A DNA stretch of 64,000 nt, taken from Penium margaritaceum. Its lineage: Eukaryota; Streptophyta; Zygnematophyceae; Desmidiales; Peniaceae. The notes beneath the pieces are model-generated. The model had not been told where the DNA came from, did no database searches, and was given only the letters and a program-made list of their open reading frames with translations. The position numbers were made by a program, and so were the translations under genes. The stretch is taken from positions 20,577 to 84,576 of the forward strand of contig SZWC01006945.1 in NCBI GenBank assembly GCA_023375785.1. The letters are read 5' to 3'. Position 1 is the stretch's first letter; every line of letters begins with the position of its first letter. This document shows positions 13,501 through 26,602 of this stretch, piece after piece.

Positions 13501-16500
13501 TAAAAAAATACCGATGGCATTTTTTCACCAAGCCCACTAGCTATGTGCGCATCCACCATTCTTCCTGTGTGGTTGATGGAATCAGAGTCCATTTGCAACA
13601 GATTGAAGAGCCGTAAAATGTTTCTAGTAGCCTAAGACAAGCCCTAATACACTGTGGATTTCATTCAATAAAAATTCCCATGGCATTTTTTCACCAAGCC
13701 CAGGAGTTGTGTGCACACCCACCGTTCTTCCGGTGTGGCCGACGGAATGAGGGTCAATCGGAAACAGATCGAGGAGACGTAAAATGTTTTTGGTAGCCCG
13801 GGACAATGCCTAATACACTGTGGATTTCATTCAATAAAAATTTACCCATGGCATTTTTTCACCAAGCGCATTAGCTATGTGCGCACCCACCGTTCTTGCG
13901 CTATGGCTGATGGAATCAAGGTCAATTGGAAATAGATCAAGGAGCCGTAAAATGTTTCCGGTAGCCCTAGGCAAGCCTTAATACACTGTAGATTTCATTC
14001 GATATAATTCCCCATGGAATTCTTCCACCAAGCCCAGAAGCCATGTGCGCACCCACCGTTCTTCCGGTGTGGTCGACGGAATCAAGGTCAATCAGAAATA
14101 GAACAAGGAGCCGTAAAATGTTTCTAGTAGCCCTAGACAAGCCATAATACACTATATATTTCATTCAATCACATTCCCCATGGCAGTTTTTCACCAAGCC
14201 GAGGAGTTGTGTGCGCACCCACTATTCTTCCGGTGTGGTCAACGGAATCAAGGTCAATTGGAAACAGATTGAGGAGTGGTAAAATGTTTCTAGTATCCCT
14301 GGAAAGGCCCTCATACACAGTGGATTTTATTCAATAAAATTCCCCATGCCATTTTTTCACCAAGCCCAGGTGCTGTGTGCGCACCAACCAATCTTCTGGT
14401 GCGGTTGACGGAATGAGGGTCAATTGGAAACAGATCGAGGAGCCGTAAAATGTTTCTAGTAGCCCTGGACAAGCCCTAATACACTGTGGATTTCATTCAA
14501 TACAAAAACTACCCATTGCATTTTTCACAAAGCCCATAAGCTGTGTGCGCACCCACCGTTCTTCTGGTGTGGTCGACGGAATCAAGTTCAATCGGAAATA
14601 GATCGAGGATCCGTAAAATGTTTCTGGTAGGCCTAAGCAAGCCATAATACACTATGGATTTAATTCAATAAAATTCCCCATGGATTTTTTTTCATCAAGC
14701 CCAAGAGCTGTGTGCGCACCCGACGTTCTTCAGGTGTGGTCGACGGAATCAGGGTCAATCGGAAATGGAACGATGAGCCGTAAAATGTTTCTGGTAGCCG
14801 TAGAAAAGCCCTAATACACTATGGATTTCATTCAATAAAATTCCCTGTGGCATTTATTCACAAACCCAAGGAGCTGTGTGTGGACCCACTGTTGTTCCGG
14901 TCTAGTCGATGGAATCAGGGTCAATCCAAAATAGATCAAAGAGCCGTAAAATGTTCCTGGTAGCCCTCAACAAGCCTTAGTACACTGTGTATTCCATTCA
15001 ATAAAATTCCCCATGGCATTTTTCACCAAGCCCAAGAGCTGTGTGTGCACCCACCGTTCTTCCGGTGTGGTCGACGGAATCAGGGTCGATCGGAAACATA
15101 TCGTCAAGCCCTAAAGTGTTTCTGGTAGCCTTAGACAAGCCCTTATTCATTGTGGATTTCATTCAATGAAATTTTTCATGCCATTTTTTCACAAAGCCAA
15201 ACAGTTGTGTGTGCACCCTTTGATCTTCTCATGTGGTCAACGGAATGAAGGTCAATCGCAAACAAATCGACAAGCCGTAAACTTTTCCTGGTAGCCCTAG
15301 ACAATCCCAAAGACATTGTGGATTTCATTCAATAAAATTCCCCATGGCATTTTTTCACCAAGCCCACGAGCTATGTGCGCACCCACTATTCTTCCGTTGT
15401 GGTTGTTGGAATTGGGGTCATGCAGAAATGGATCAGCGAGCCGTGAAATGTTTCTGATAGCATTGGACAAGCCCTAATACGCTTTGAATCTCATTCACTA
15501 AATTTCCCCATGGAATTCTTTCACAAAGCCGTAAAATATTTGTGATAGCCCTAGACAAGCGCTAATACACCGTGGATTTCATTCAATGAAATTCCCCATG
15601 GAGTTTTTTCACCAAGCCCAGGAGCTATGTGCGCACCCACTGTTCTTTCGGTGTGGTTGTTGGAATAAGGGTCAATTGGAAATAGATCGACAAGCCGTAA
15701 ATTATTTCTGATAGCCCTCGACAAGCCCTGATACACTCTGGATTTCATTCACTGAATTTCCCCATGTCATTTTTTCACCAAGCCCAGGAGCTGTGTCCGC
15801 ACCCACTGTTCTTTCGGTGTGGTCGACGGAATGAGGGTCAATCTGAAACAGATTGAGGAGCCGTAGAATGTTTCAGGTAGCCCTAGACATGCCCTAATAC
15901 ACTATGGATTTCATTCAATAAAAAATCACCCATGGCATTTCTTCACCAAGCCCATTAGCTATGTGCGCACCCACCGTTCTTCCTATGTGGTCGATGGAAT
16001 CAGGGTCCATGCAAAACAGATTGAAGAGCCGTGAAATGTTTCTGGTAGCCCGAAACAAGTTCTAATACACTAAGGATTTCATTCAATAAAATCCCCCATT
16101 GCATTTTTTCACCAAGCCCAGGACCTGTGTGCGCACCCACCGTTCTTCCAGTGTGGTGGACGTAATCAGGGTCAATCGGAAATTCATCGAGGAGTCGTAA
16201 AATGTTTCTGGTAGCCCTGGACAAGCCCTAGTACACTGTTGATTTCACTTAATTAAATTCCCCATGGCATTTTCTCACTTAGTCCAGGAGTTGTGTGCAC
16301 ACCCACCGTTCTTCCGGTGTGGTCAAAAGAATCAGTGTCAATCGGAAATGGATCGACAAGTCATAAATTGTTCCTTGTAGCCCTTGACAAGCCCTAATAC
16401 ACTGTGGATTTCATTCAATAAAATTCTCCATGAAATTTTTTCACCAAGCGCAAGAGCTGTGTGCGCACCCATCGTTATTTTGGTGTGGACGACGGAATTA

Positions 16501-17640
16501 AAGTCAATTAGAAATAGACCGACAAGTCATAAAATGCTTATGGTAGCCCTAGATAAGCCCTAATACACTTTGCATTTCATTTAATAAAAATTTACCCATG
16601 GCATTTTTTCACCAAGCCCATTAGCAGTGTGCGCACTCATCGTTCTTCTGGTGTGGTTGACGGAATCAAGGTCAATTTAAAATAGATAGAGGAGGCGTAA
16701 AATGTTTGTGGTAGCCCTAGACAATCCCTAATACACTATGGATTTCATTCAATAAAACTCCCGATGGCATTTCTTCTCCAAGCTCAGGAGCTGTGTGTGC
16801 ACCCATTGTTGTTCCGGTGTGGTTGACGGAATTGTGGTCAATCGGAAAAAGAACGACGAGCTCTAAAATGTTCCTGGTAGCCCTCAACAAGCCATAGTAC
16901 ACTGGATTTCATTCAATAAAATGCACCATGGCATTTTTCACGAAGCCGAGGAGTTGTGTGAGCACCCACCGTTCTTCCGGAACGGTGGACAAAATCAGGG
17001 TCAATCGGAAACAGATCAACAAGCCGTAAAATGTTTCTGCTAGCCCTAGACAAGCCCTAATCCACTGTGGGTTTCATTCAATTAAATTTCTCATGGCAGT
17101 TTTTCACCAAGCACAGCAACTGTGTGTGCACCCACCGTTCTTCCGATGTGGTCGACGGAATGAGGGTCAATCAGAAAAAAATCGATGAGCCGTAAAATGT
17201 TTCTAGTAGCCCTAGAAAAGCCCTAATACACCGTGGATTTTATTTATTTGAATTTTCCATGGCATGTTTTTACCAAGCCCAGGAGCTGTGTGCACACCCA
17301 CTGTCCTTCCGATGTGGTTGTTGGAATAAGGGTCAATCGAAAATAGATCGACGAGTCGTTAAATGTTTCTGATAGCCCTGGACAAGCCCTAATACATTGT
17401 GGATTTCATTCATTAGAATTCCCCATGGCATTTTTTCACCAAGCCTAGGAGCTGTGTGGGCACCCATCGTTCTTTCGGTGTGGTCGACGGAATGAGGGTC
17501 AATCCAAAACAGATCGAGGAGCCGTAAAATGTTTCTTGTTGCCCTCGACAAGCCCTAATACACTGTGGATTTCATTCAATAACAAATTACCCATGGCATT
17601 TTTTCACCAAGCCCATTAGCTATGTGCGCATCCACCGTTC
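10530..17640. repeat. Satellite sub-domain with an insertion-bearing monomer class and higher-order duplication
   Basis: Within this 7-kb part of the array a distinct monomer class recurs near 10,540, 12,335, 13,500, 13,835, 14,500, 15,915, 16,580 and 17,575. It carries a few extra bases in the A-tract before CCCATGG, usually with ATTACCCATGG, and the linked change CCATTAGCT or CCACTAGCT in place of CCAGGAGCT. I did not notice the insertion outside this interval, although CATTAGCT alone recurs elsewhere (for example about 21,560 and 31,325). Confidence 0.65.
12080..15660. repeat. Higher-order duplication in the satellite, offset about 2,160 bp (13 monomers)
   Basis: Successive private variants repeat in the same order about 2,160 bp apart. 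GAGTGGTAAAATG with GGAAAGGCCC is at about 12,115 and 14,275. CCCAGGTGCTGTG with ACCAATCTTC is at about 12,200 and 14,365. GAACGATGAGCC is at about 12,605 and 14,770. GGAATGAAGGTCAATCGCAA is at about 13,077 and 15,241. GGTTGTTGGAAT is at about 13,240 and 15,400. The offset of the fourth pair is 2,164 bp. A further partial repeat of the right end appears at 17,290-17,850, matching 15,650-16,200. Confidence 0.75.
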
Positions 17641-18805
17641 TTCCTGTGTGGTCGACGGAATCAGGGTCCATCGGAAACAGATCGAAGAGCCGTAAAATGT
17701 TTCTGGTAGCCCCAGACAAGCCCTAATTCACTATGGATTTCATTTGAATATATTCCTCGTGGCATTTTTTCAGCAAGCTGAGGACCTGTGTGGGCACCCA
17801 ACGTTCTTCCGAGGTGGTCAACGGAATCAGGGTCAATAAAAAATTCATCGAGAAGCCATAAAATATTTGTGGTAGCCATAGACAAGCCCTAGTACACCGT
17901 GGTTTTCATTCAATAAAACTCCCCATGGCATTTGTTTACTTAGCCCAGGAGCTGTGTGCGCACCCACCGTTCTTCCGGTGTGGTCGACCGAATGAGGGTC
18001 AATCAGAAACGGATCAATGAGCCATAAAATGTTTCTTGTGACCCTTGACAGTCTTACATACACTGTGGATTTGATTCAATGAAATTCCCAATGGAATTTG
18101 TTCACCAAGCCCAAGAGCTGTGTGCGCACCCACCATTATTTCGGTGTGGACGATGGAATCAGGGTCGACTGCAAACAGATCGACAAGGCGTAAAATGTTT
18201 CTGGTAGCCCTGGACAAGCCCTAATACACTGTGGATTTCATTCAATAAAATCCCCCATGGAGTTTTTTCACCAAGCCTAGGAGCTCTGTGTGCACCCACC
18301 GTTCTTCTGGTGTGGTCGACGGAACGAGGGTCAATTGGTATGCCTAGACAAGCCCTAATACACCGTGACTTTCATTCAATGAAGTTCTTCATGGCATTTT
18401 TTTACCAAGCCCAGGAGCTCTGTTTGCACCCACCGTTCTTCCTCTATGGTCGACGGATTAGGGTCAATCGCAAACTGATCGACGAGTCGTAAAATGTTTC
18501 TGGTAGTCTAGAAAGGTCGTAAAACACTATGGATTTCATTGAATAAATTTCCCCATGGCATTTTTCATCAAGCCTACGAGCTGTGTGCACACCCACTGTT
18601 CTGCCTACGTGATCAACGGAATCAGGGTCAATTGGAAACAGATCGACGAGTCGTAGAATGTTTCTGGTAGCACTAGACACGCCTCAATTCACTGTGGATT
18701 ATATTTAAAGAAAATCCCCATGGCATTATTCCCTCAAACCTTGCAACTGTGTGCGCACCCACCGTTCTTCTGGTGTGGTCGACGGAATGAGGGTCTATCG
18801 GAAAC

Positions 18806-18975
18806 AGATCGAGAAGCCGTAAAATATTTTTGGTAGCCCTCAACAAGCCTGAATACACTGTGGATTTCATTCAATAGAATTCCCCATGGCATTTTTCATT
18901 AAGCCCAGGAGTTGTGTGCGCACCAACCCTTCTTCCGGTGTGGTCGACGAAATCAGGGTCAATCGCAAACAGATC
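18806..18975. repeat. Satellite monomer, identical to 8199-8368
   Basis: This is the second member of a perfectly matching 170-bp pair. Its left neighbour (GGGTCTATCGGAAAC) and right neighbour (AACGTCGTAAAATG) differ from those at the first site, so the identity is confined to essentially one monomer length. Confidence 0.92.
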
Positions 18976-21900
18976 AACGTCGTAAAATGTTTCCGGTAGC
19001 CCTAAACAAGTCCTAATGCACTATGGATTACATTCAATAAAATTCCCCATGGCATTTTTTAACCAAGCCCACGAGTTGTGTGCGCACCCATTATTCTTCT
19101 GGTATGGTCGACGGAATCAGGGTCAATCAAAAACAGATCAAATAGCCTTAAAATGTTTCTGGTAGCCCTAGACAAGCCCTAATACAATGTGGATTTCAAT
19201 CAATAAAATTCCCCGTGGCATTTTTCCACAAATCCTAGGATCTGTGTACGCACCCACTGTTCTTCCTATGTGGTTGACGGAATCAGGGTGAATCGGAAAC
19301 ACATCGACAAGCCGTGAAATGTTTATGGTAGCCTTAGACAAGCCATGATACACTGTGGATTTCATTCAATAAAATTCCCCATGGTATTTTTTCACCAAGC
19401 CCAGGGGCTGTGTGCGCACCCATAGTTCTTCTGGTGTGGTCGACTGAATCAGGGTCAATCGGAAACAGATCGACAAGACGTAAAATGTTTCTGGCAACCT
19501 TGGACAAGCCCTTATACATTGTGGATTTCATTCACTTAAATTCCCCATAGCATTTCTTCACCAAGCCCAGGAGTTGTGTGCACACCTACCGTTCTTCCGG
19601 TGTGGATGATGGAATGAGGGTGAATCGGAAACAAATCGAGGAGCCAAAAAATGTTTCTTGTAGCCCTGTACAAGCCTTAATACACTGTGGATTTCATTCA
19701 ATACAATTCCACATGGCATTTTTCCACCAAGCCCATGAGCTATGTGCACACCCACTGTTCTTTCGGTGCGGTCAATGAAATCAGGGTCAATCGGAGAGAG
19801 ATCGACGAGCCGTAAAATGCTTCTAGTAGCCCTAGAAAAGCCTTGATACACTTTTGGATTTCATCCTCATGGCATTTTTTCACAAAGCCTAGGAGTTATG
19901 TGTGCACCCACTGTTCTTCTGGTGTGGTCAATTGAGTCAAGGTCAATCATAAACATATCGACTAGCCCTAAAATATTTCTGGTAGCCGTAGACAAGCCCT
20001 AATACACTGTGGATTTCATTTGTTTCAATTCCCCATGGCATTCTTCCGCCAAGCCCAAGAGCTATGTGCGCACCCACTGCTCTTCTGGTGTGGTCGGCGG
20101 AATCAGGGTCAATTGAAAACAGATCGACAGACCGTAAAATGTTTTTGGTAGCCCGAGACAAGTCGTAATACACTATGGATTTCATTCGATAAATTTCCCC
20201 ATGGAATTTGTTAACCAAGCCCTGGAGCTGTGTGCGCACCCACCGTTCTTTCGGTGTGGTCGACGGAATCAGGGTCAATCAGAAACAAATCAAAAAGCCG
20301 TAAAATGTTTATGGTAGCCCTAGACAAGCCCTAATACAATGTGGATTTCATTCAATAAAATTCCCCATGGCACTTTTTCACAAAGCCTAGGAGCTCTGTG
20401 TGCACCCAGCGTTCTTCCGGTGTGGTCGACAGATTCATGGTCAATTGGAAACAGATTGACGAGCTGTAAAATGTTTCTGGTAGCCCTAGACAAGCCCTAA
20501 TGCACTGTGGATTTCATTCAATGAATTTCCCCCTGGCAATTTTTCACCAAGCCAGGGAGTTGTGTGCGCACCCAATGTTCTTCCGGTGTGGGCGACGGAA
20601 TCAGGGTCAATCGTAAACAGATCAACAAGCCGTCAAATGTTTGTGGTAGCCCTGGACAAACCCTAATACAACGTTGATTTGATACAAAAAAATTCCCCAT
20701 GGCATTTCTTCACCAATCCCAAGAGCTTTGTGCGCACCCACTGTTTTTCCGGTGTTGTCGACGGAACAGGGCCAACCAGGAACTGATCGACGAGCCGTAA
20801 AGTGTTTCTGGTAGCCTTAGACAAGTCCTAATACACTATGGATTTCATTCAATAAATTTCCCATGGCATTGTTTTACTAAGCCCAGGAGCTGTGTGCGCA
20901 CCCACTGTTCTTCCGGTGTGGTCGAAGGAATCACGATCAATCAAAATTAGATCGACGAGCCGTAAAATGTTTTTGGTAGCCCTGGCCAGATGCTAATACA
21001 CTATGGATTTCATTCAATAAACTTCCCATGGCATGTTTTCACAAAGCCAAAGAACTCTGTGCGTACCCACTGTTCTTCAGGTGTGGTCGACGGAATCAAG
21101 ATCGATCGGAAACAGATGGACAAGCCGTAAAATGTTCCTGGTAGCCCTCAACAAGCCCTAATACACTATGGATTCTATTCAAATAAATTCCCCATTGCAT
21201 TTTTTCACCAAGCCCAGGAGTTGTGTGTGCACCCACTGTTCTTCCAGTGTGGTCAACGAAGTGAGGGTCAATCGGAAACAGATGAACAAGTTGTAAAATG
21301 GTTCTAATGGCCCTAGAAAAGCCCTAATACACTGTGGATTTCATTCAATAAAATTCCCCATTGCATTTTTTCACAAAGCCTAGGAGTTGTGTGCGCACCC
21401 ACCGTTCTTCTAGTATGGTCGACGGAATGAGGGTCAATCGGAAAGAGATCGAGGAGCCATAAAATGTTTTTGGTAGTCAAAGACAAGCCCTTATACACTG
21501 TGGATTTTATTCAATAAAATCCCCGATGGCATATCTTCACCAAGCCCATTAGCTGTGTGTGCACCAATTTTTCTTCCCGTGTCGTAGACAGAACCAGGGT
21601 CAATCGGAAATAGATCAAAACGTCGTAACATGTTTTTGGTAGCCCTGGACAAGCCCTAACACACTGTGGATTTCATTCAATAAAATTGCCCATGGAATTC
21701 TTCACCAAGCCTAGGAGCTTTGTGTGCACCCACTGTTCTTCCAGTGTGTTCGACGGAATCAAGGTCAGTCGGAAATAGATCGAGGAGCCATAAAATGTTT
21801 CTCGTAGCCCTAGACAGGCCTTAATACACTCTGCAATTCATTCAATGAAATCCCCCATGGCATTTTTTCACAAAGCTCAGGAGCTGTGTGCGCACCCACT

Positions 21901-23136
21901 GTTCTTCCGCTGTGGTCGACAGAAGCAGGGTCAGTTGGAAACAGATCATCGAACTGTAAAATGTTTGTGGTAGCCCTAGACAAGACCTAATACACTGAAG
22001 ATCTCATTCAATAGAATTCCCCATGGGATTTCTTCAACAAGCCCATGAGCTGTTTGCGCACCCACTGTTCTTACTGTGTGGTCGACAAAGTCAGGGTCAA
22101 TCAGAAACAGATCAAAAGGCCATAAAATGTTCGTGGTAGCCCTCAACAAGCCCTATTTCACTGTTGATTTTGTTGAATCAATTTCCCCATGGAATTCTTT
22201 TACCAAGCCCAGGAGCTGTATGCGCACCCACCGTTCTTCCGGTGTGGTCGACGGAATGGGGGTCAATCGGAAAGAGATCGACAAGCCGTAAAGTATTTCT
22301 AATAGCCCTAGATAAGCCCTAATACAGTGTGGATTTCATTCAATAGAATTCCCCATGGCATTTCTTCACCAAGCCCAAGAGCTTTGTGTGCACCCACCAT
22401 TCTTTCGGTGTGGTTGAAGGAATGAGTGTCATTCAGAAACAGATCAAGGAGCCGTAACATGTTGCGGGTAGCTCTAGACAAGCTCTAATACAATGAGGAT
22501 TTCATTCAATATAATTTCCCATGGAATTTTTTCACCAAGCCCAAGAATTGTGTACGCACCCACCGTTCTTCCGGTGTGGTCGACGGAATCAAGGTCAATC
22601 AGAAAGAGATCGAAGAGCCATAAAATCTTTCTGGTAGCCCCACACAAGCCCTAAAACACTCTGGATTTCATTCAATAAAACTCCCCATGGAATTTTTTCA
22701 CCAATCCCAGGAGCTGTGTGCGCACCCACTGTTCTTCTGATGTGGTCCACGGACTTAGGGTCAATCGGAAACAAATCAAGGAGCCATAAAATGTTTTTGG
22801 TAGCCCTAGATGAGCCCTAACACACTGTGGATTTCATTCAATAAATCTCCCATGGCATTTTTTCACCAAGTCGAGAGCTGTGTGCGCACCCGCTCTTCTT
22901 CCGATGTGGTCAAAGCAATCAGGGTCAATCAGAAACAGATCCACAAACCGTAAAATGTTTCTTGTAGCCCTCGACAAGCCCTTATACACTGTTGATTTCT
23001 ACGAAAACAATTACCCATGGCATTTCTTCACCAAGCCCAGGAGCTGTGTGCGCACCCACCGTTCTTCCGGTGTGGTCGACGGAATCAGGGTCAATCGAAA
23101 ACAAATCGCCGAGAAGTAAAATGTTTCTTGTAGCCC

Positions 23137-24020
23137 TAGTAAAGCCTTAATATACTGTGGATTTCATTGGACAAAATTCCCCATGGCATTTTTTCACCAA
23201 GTCCAGGAGCTGTGTGCGCACCCACCGTTTTTCCGGTGTGGACAACAGATTGAGGGTGAATCAGAAACAGATCGAGGAGCCGTAAAATGTTATAGGTAGC
23301 CCTGGACAAGCCCTAATACACTTTGGATTTTATTCAATAGAATTCCCGATGGAATTCTTTCACCAAGCTCATTAGATGCGTGCGCATCCACCGTTCTTTT
23401 GGTGTGGTGGACAGAATCAGGGTCAATCTCAAACAGATCGAGGAGCCGTAAAATGTTGTTGGTACTCATAGACAACTCGCAATTCACTGTGGATTTTATT
23501 CAATAAAATTCCCCATGGCATTTATTCACCAAGCCTAGGAGCTTTGTGTGCACCCACCGTTCTTCCGATGTGGTCGACGGAATCAGGGTCAATCAGAAAC
23601 AAACGGACGAGTAGTAAAATGTTTCTTGTAGCCCTAGAAAAGCCTTAATATACTATGGATTTCATTGAACAAAATTCCCCATTGCATTTTTTCACCAAGT
23701 CCAGGAGCTGTGAACGCACCCACCGTTTTGCCGCTGTAGACAACGGAATGAGGGTGAATTGGAAACAGATCGAGGAGCTGTAAAATGTTATAGGTAGCTG
23801 TGGACAAGCCCTAATACACTGTGGATTTTATTCTATAAAATTCTAGACGGAATTTTCTCACCAAGCTCATTAGATGTGTGCACATCCACCATTCTTCTGG
23901 TGTGGTGGACAGAATCAGGATCAATCTTAACAGATCAAGGAGCCGTAAAATGTTGTTACTAGTCCTGGACAAATCGCAATTCACTGTGGTTTTTATTCAA
24001 TAAAATTCCCCATGGCATTT
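23137..24020. repeat. Three-monomer satellite segment duplicated in tandem
   Basis: The run of variants TTAATATACT, GTCCAGGAGCTG, ATGTTATAGGTAGC, CTCATTAGATG, GTGGTGGACAGAATC, AAATGTTGTT and CGCAATTCACTGTGG occurs at about 23,137-23,520 and again at about 23,632-24,015. The offset is about 496 bp, or three monomers. The two copies differ by about 10 percent. Confidence 0.75.
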
Positions 24021-26421
24021 GTTCACCAAGCTCGGGAGCTGTGTGTGCATCACTGATCTTTTGGTGTGGTTGACGGAATGAGGGTTAATTAGAAACAGAT
24101 CAAGGAGCCATAAAATGTTTCTGGTAGCCCTAAACCAGCCCTAATACACTGTGGATTTTATTCGAGAACATTCCCAATTGCATTTTTTCACCAAGCCCAG
24201 GAGCTGTGTGCGCACCCACTGTTCTTCCGGTGTGGTCGATGGAATCAGGGTCAATCTGAAACAGATCAACAAGCCATAAAATGTTTTTGGTAGCCCCAGA
24301 CAAGCCCTACTACACTGTTCATTTCATTCAATGAAATCCCCCATGGCATTTTTCCACCAAGCCCAGGAGCTTTGTGCGCACCCACTGTTCTTCCGGTGTG
24401 GTCGACAAAATCAGGGTCAATCAGAAACAGATCGATGAGCCGTAAAATGATCATGGTAGCCCTTGACAAGCCCTGATCCGCTGTTGATTTTATTCTATAA
24501 AATTCCCCATGGCATCTTTTCACCAAGCCCATTAGCTGTGAGCGTACCCACCGATCGAGGAGCCAACGAATGTTTGTGGTAGCCCTAGACAAGCCCAATA
24601 TACACTGGTGATTTCATTGAATAAAATTCCCCATGGAATTTTTTTTACCAAGCCCAGGAGTTGTGTGCGCACCCATCGTTCTTCCGGTGTGGTCGACGGA
24701 ATCAGGGTCTGTCAAAAACAAATCGACGAGCCGCAAATTTTGTTGGTAGCCCTAGACAAGCCCTAATACACTGTGGATGTCATTTAATAAAATTCCCCAT
24801 GGAATCTGTTCACCAAGCCCAGGAGCTGTGTGCTCACCGACGGTTCTTCCGGTGTGGTTGGCGGAATGAGGGTTAATCGTAAACAGATTGAGGAGCCGTA
24901 AAATGTTTCTGGTAGCCCTAGTCACGCCCTAAAACACTATGGATTTCATTCAATAAAATTCCCCATGGAATTTTTTCACCAAGCTCAGGAGTTGTGTGCG
25001 CACTCACCGTTCTTCCGATGTGGTCGACGGAATCAGGGTCAATAAAAAACAGATGGACAAGCCGTAAAATTCTCCTGGTACCCCTAGACAAGCCTTAATG
25101 CATTGTGGATTTCATTCAATAGAATTCCTCATGGCATTTTTTCACCAATCCCAGGAGCTGTGTGGGCACCCACTGTTTCCGGTGTGGTTGACGGAATCAG
25201 GGTCAATTGGAAGCAGATTGACAAGCCGTAAAATGTTTTTGGAGCCATAGACAAGCCATAACACACTACGGATTTCATTCAATGAAATTCCCCATGGCCT
25301 CTTTTTACCAAGCCTAGAAGCTGTGTGCCCACCCACTATTCTTCTGGTGTGGTTCACGGAATGAGGGTGAATCAGAAACAGATGGAGGAGCCGTAAAATG
25401 TTTTAGATAGCCCTAGACAAGCCCTAATACACTGTGGGGTTTATTCAATGAAATAGCCCATGGCATTTTTTCACCAAGCGCATTAGCTGTGTGCGCACCC
25501 ACCATTCTTCCGGTGTGGCGGACTCAGGGCCAATCGGAAACAGATTGACGAGCCGTAAAATGTGTTTGGTAGCCCTTGACAAGCCCCAATACACTGTGGA
25601 TATAAATCAATAAAATGCCCCATGGAATTTTGTCACCAGGCCTAGGAGTTGTATGCGCACCCACCGTTCTTCCGGTGTGGTCGAGAGAAAGAGGGACAGT
25701 TGGAAACAAATTGAGGAGCCATAAAATGTTTCTGGTAGCCCTGGACAAGCCCTAATACACTGTGGATGTCATTTAATAAAATTCCCCATGACATTTTTTA
25801 CCGTTGTCCAAGAGCTGTATGCGCACCCACCGTTCTTCCTTTGTGGTCCACGGAATCACGGTCAATGGGGAACATATCGACAAATCGTAAAATGTTTCTG
25901 GTAGCCCTGGACATGCCCTGATACACTGTGGATTTCATTTAATAAGACTCCCCATGGAATTTCTTCGCAAAGCCCAGGTGCTGTGTGCCCACCCAGCGTT
26001 CTTCTGATGTGGTCAATCAGAAATGGATTGACGAGCCGTAAAATGTTTCTGGTAGCCGTTGACAAGCCCTAATACACTATGGATTTCATTCAATAAAATT
26101 CCCCATTGCATTTGTTCACCAAGCCCAGGAGCTGTGTGTGCACCCACCATTCCGGTGTGGTCCACGGAATACGGTTCAATCAGAAACAGATCGATGAGCC
26201 ATCAAATCCTCTTGGTAGCCCTAGACAAGCCCTAATACACCGTGGACATCATTCAATTAAACTCCCCGTGGCATTTTTTCACCAATCCCAGGAGCTGTGT
26301 GCGCACCCACTGTTCTTCCGCTATGGTCGACGGAATCAGGGTGAATCGGAAACAGATCGATGAGCCGTAAAATGTTCATGGTAACCCTGGACAAGTTTTT
26401 ATACACTTTGCATTTATTGTA

Positions 26422-26442
26422 CCGTACTGCTCTTTGATTTCG
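26422..26442 (+). repeat. Left terminal inverted repeat of the pogo-like element
   Basis: It starts directly after the TA at 26420-26421 and pairs with 29291-29311. The 70 or so bases that follow (CAAGATTGTGAATT, then GATTTAGATGACATTTT) are also recognisable at the right end of the MITE in reverse complement. Confidence 0.88.
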
Positions 26443-26602
26443 TAGTTTTCAAGATTGTGAATTAAAAAATCTTCGATTTAGATGACATTTTCACGTTTTC
26501 TATTATTTAAGTGGGCCTATGTAGTCGAACTGGTTCACTCGTGTGTCATTAATTTTGACGAGAGGACGTGGTCACCTCCAAGGACACGTAAGAATTCGAC
26601 AA

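Larger units (their letters stand above)
3585..26421. repeat. 166-bp satellite array, left block, about 138 monomers
   Basis: A head-to-tail array with no inversion that I could find. Recurrent landmarks in order are GACAAGCCCTAATACACTG, GGATTTCATTCAATAAAATT, CCCCATGGCATTTTTTCACC, AAGCCCAGGAGCTGTGTGCG, CACCCACCGTTCTTCCGGTG, TGGTCGACGGAATCAGGGTC and GAGCCGTAAAATGTTTCTGG. Counting these blocks plus joining bases gives 166 bp. Monomers usually differ from the consensus at 5-20 percent of sites, many of them at CpG. 166 is not a multiple of three, so no frame runs through neighbouring units; the many 60-100 codon frames are accidents of a stop-poor strand. Length, period and flanking chromodomain gypsy elements fit a plant centromeric or pericentromeric satellite, but this is inference. 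The block ends at the TA target of the pogo-like element. Confidence 0.97.

Noticed and set aside
3585-26421. CCCTAA in every monomer as telomere-derived sequence.
   Set aside because: It occurs once per monomer inside GACAAGCCCTAATACACTG and never in tandem; one heptamer-scale match per 166 bp is chance.
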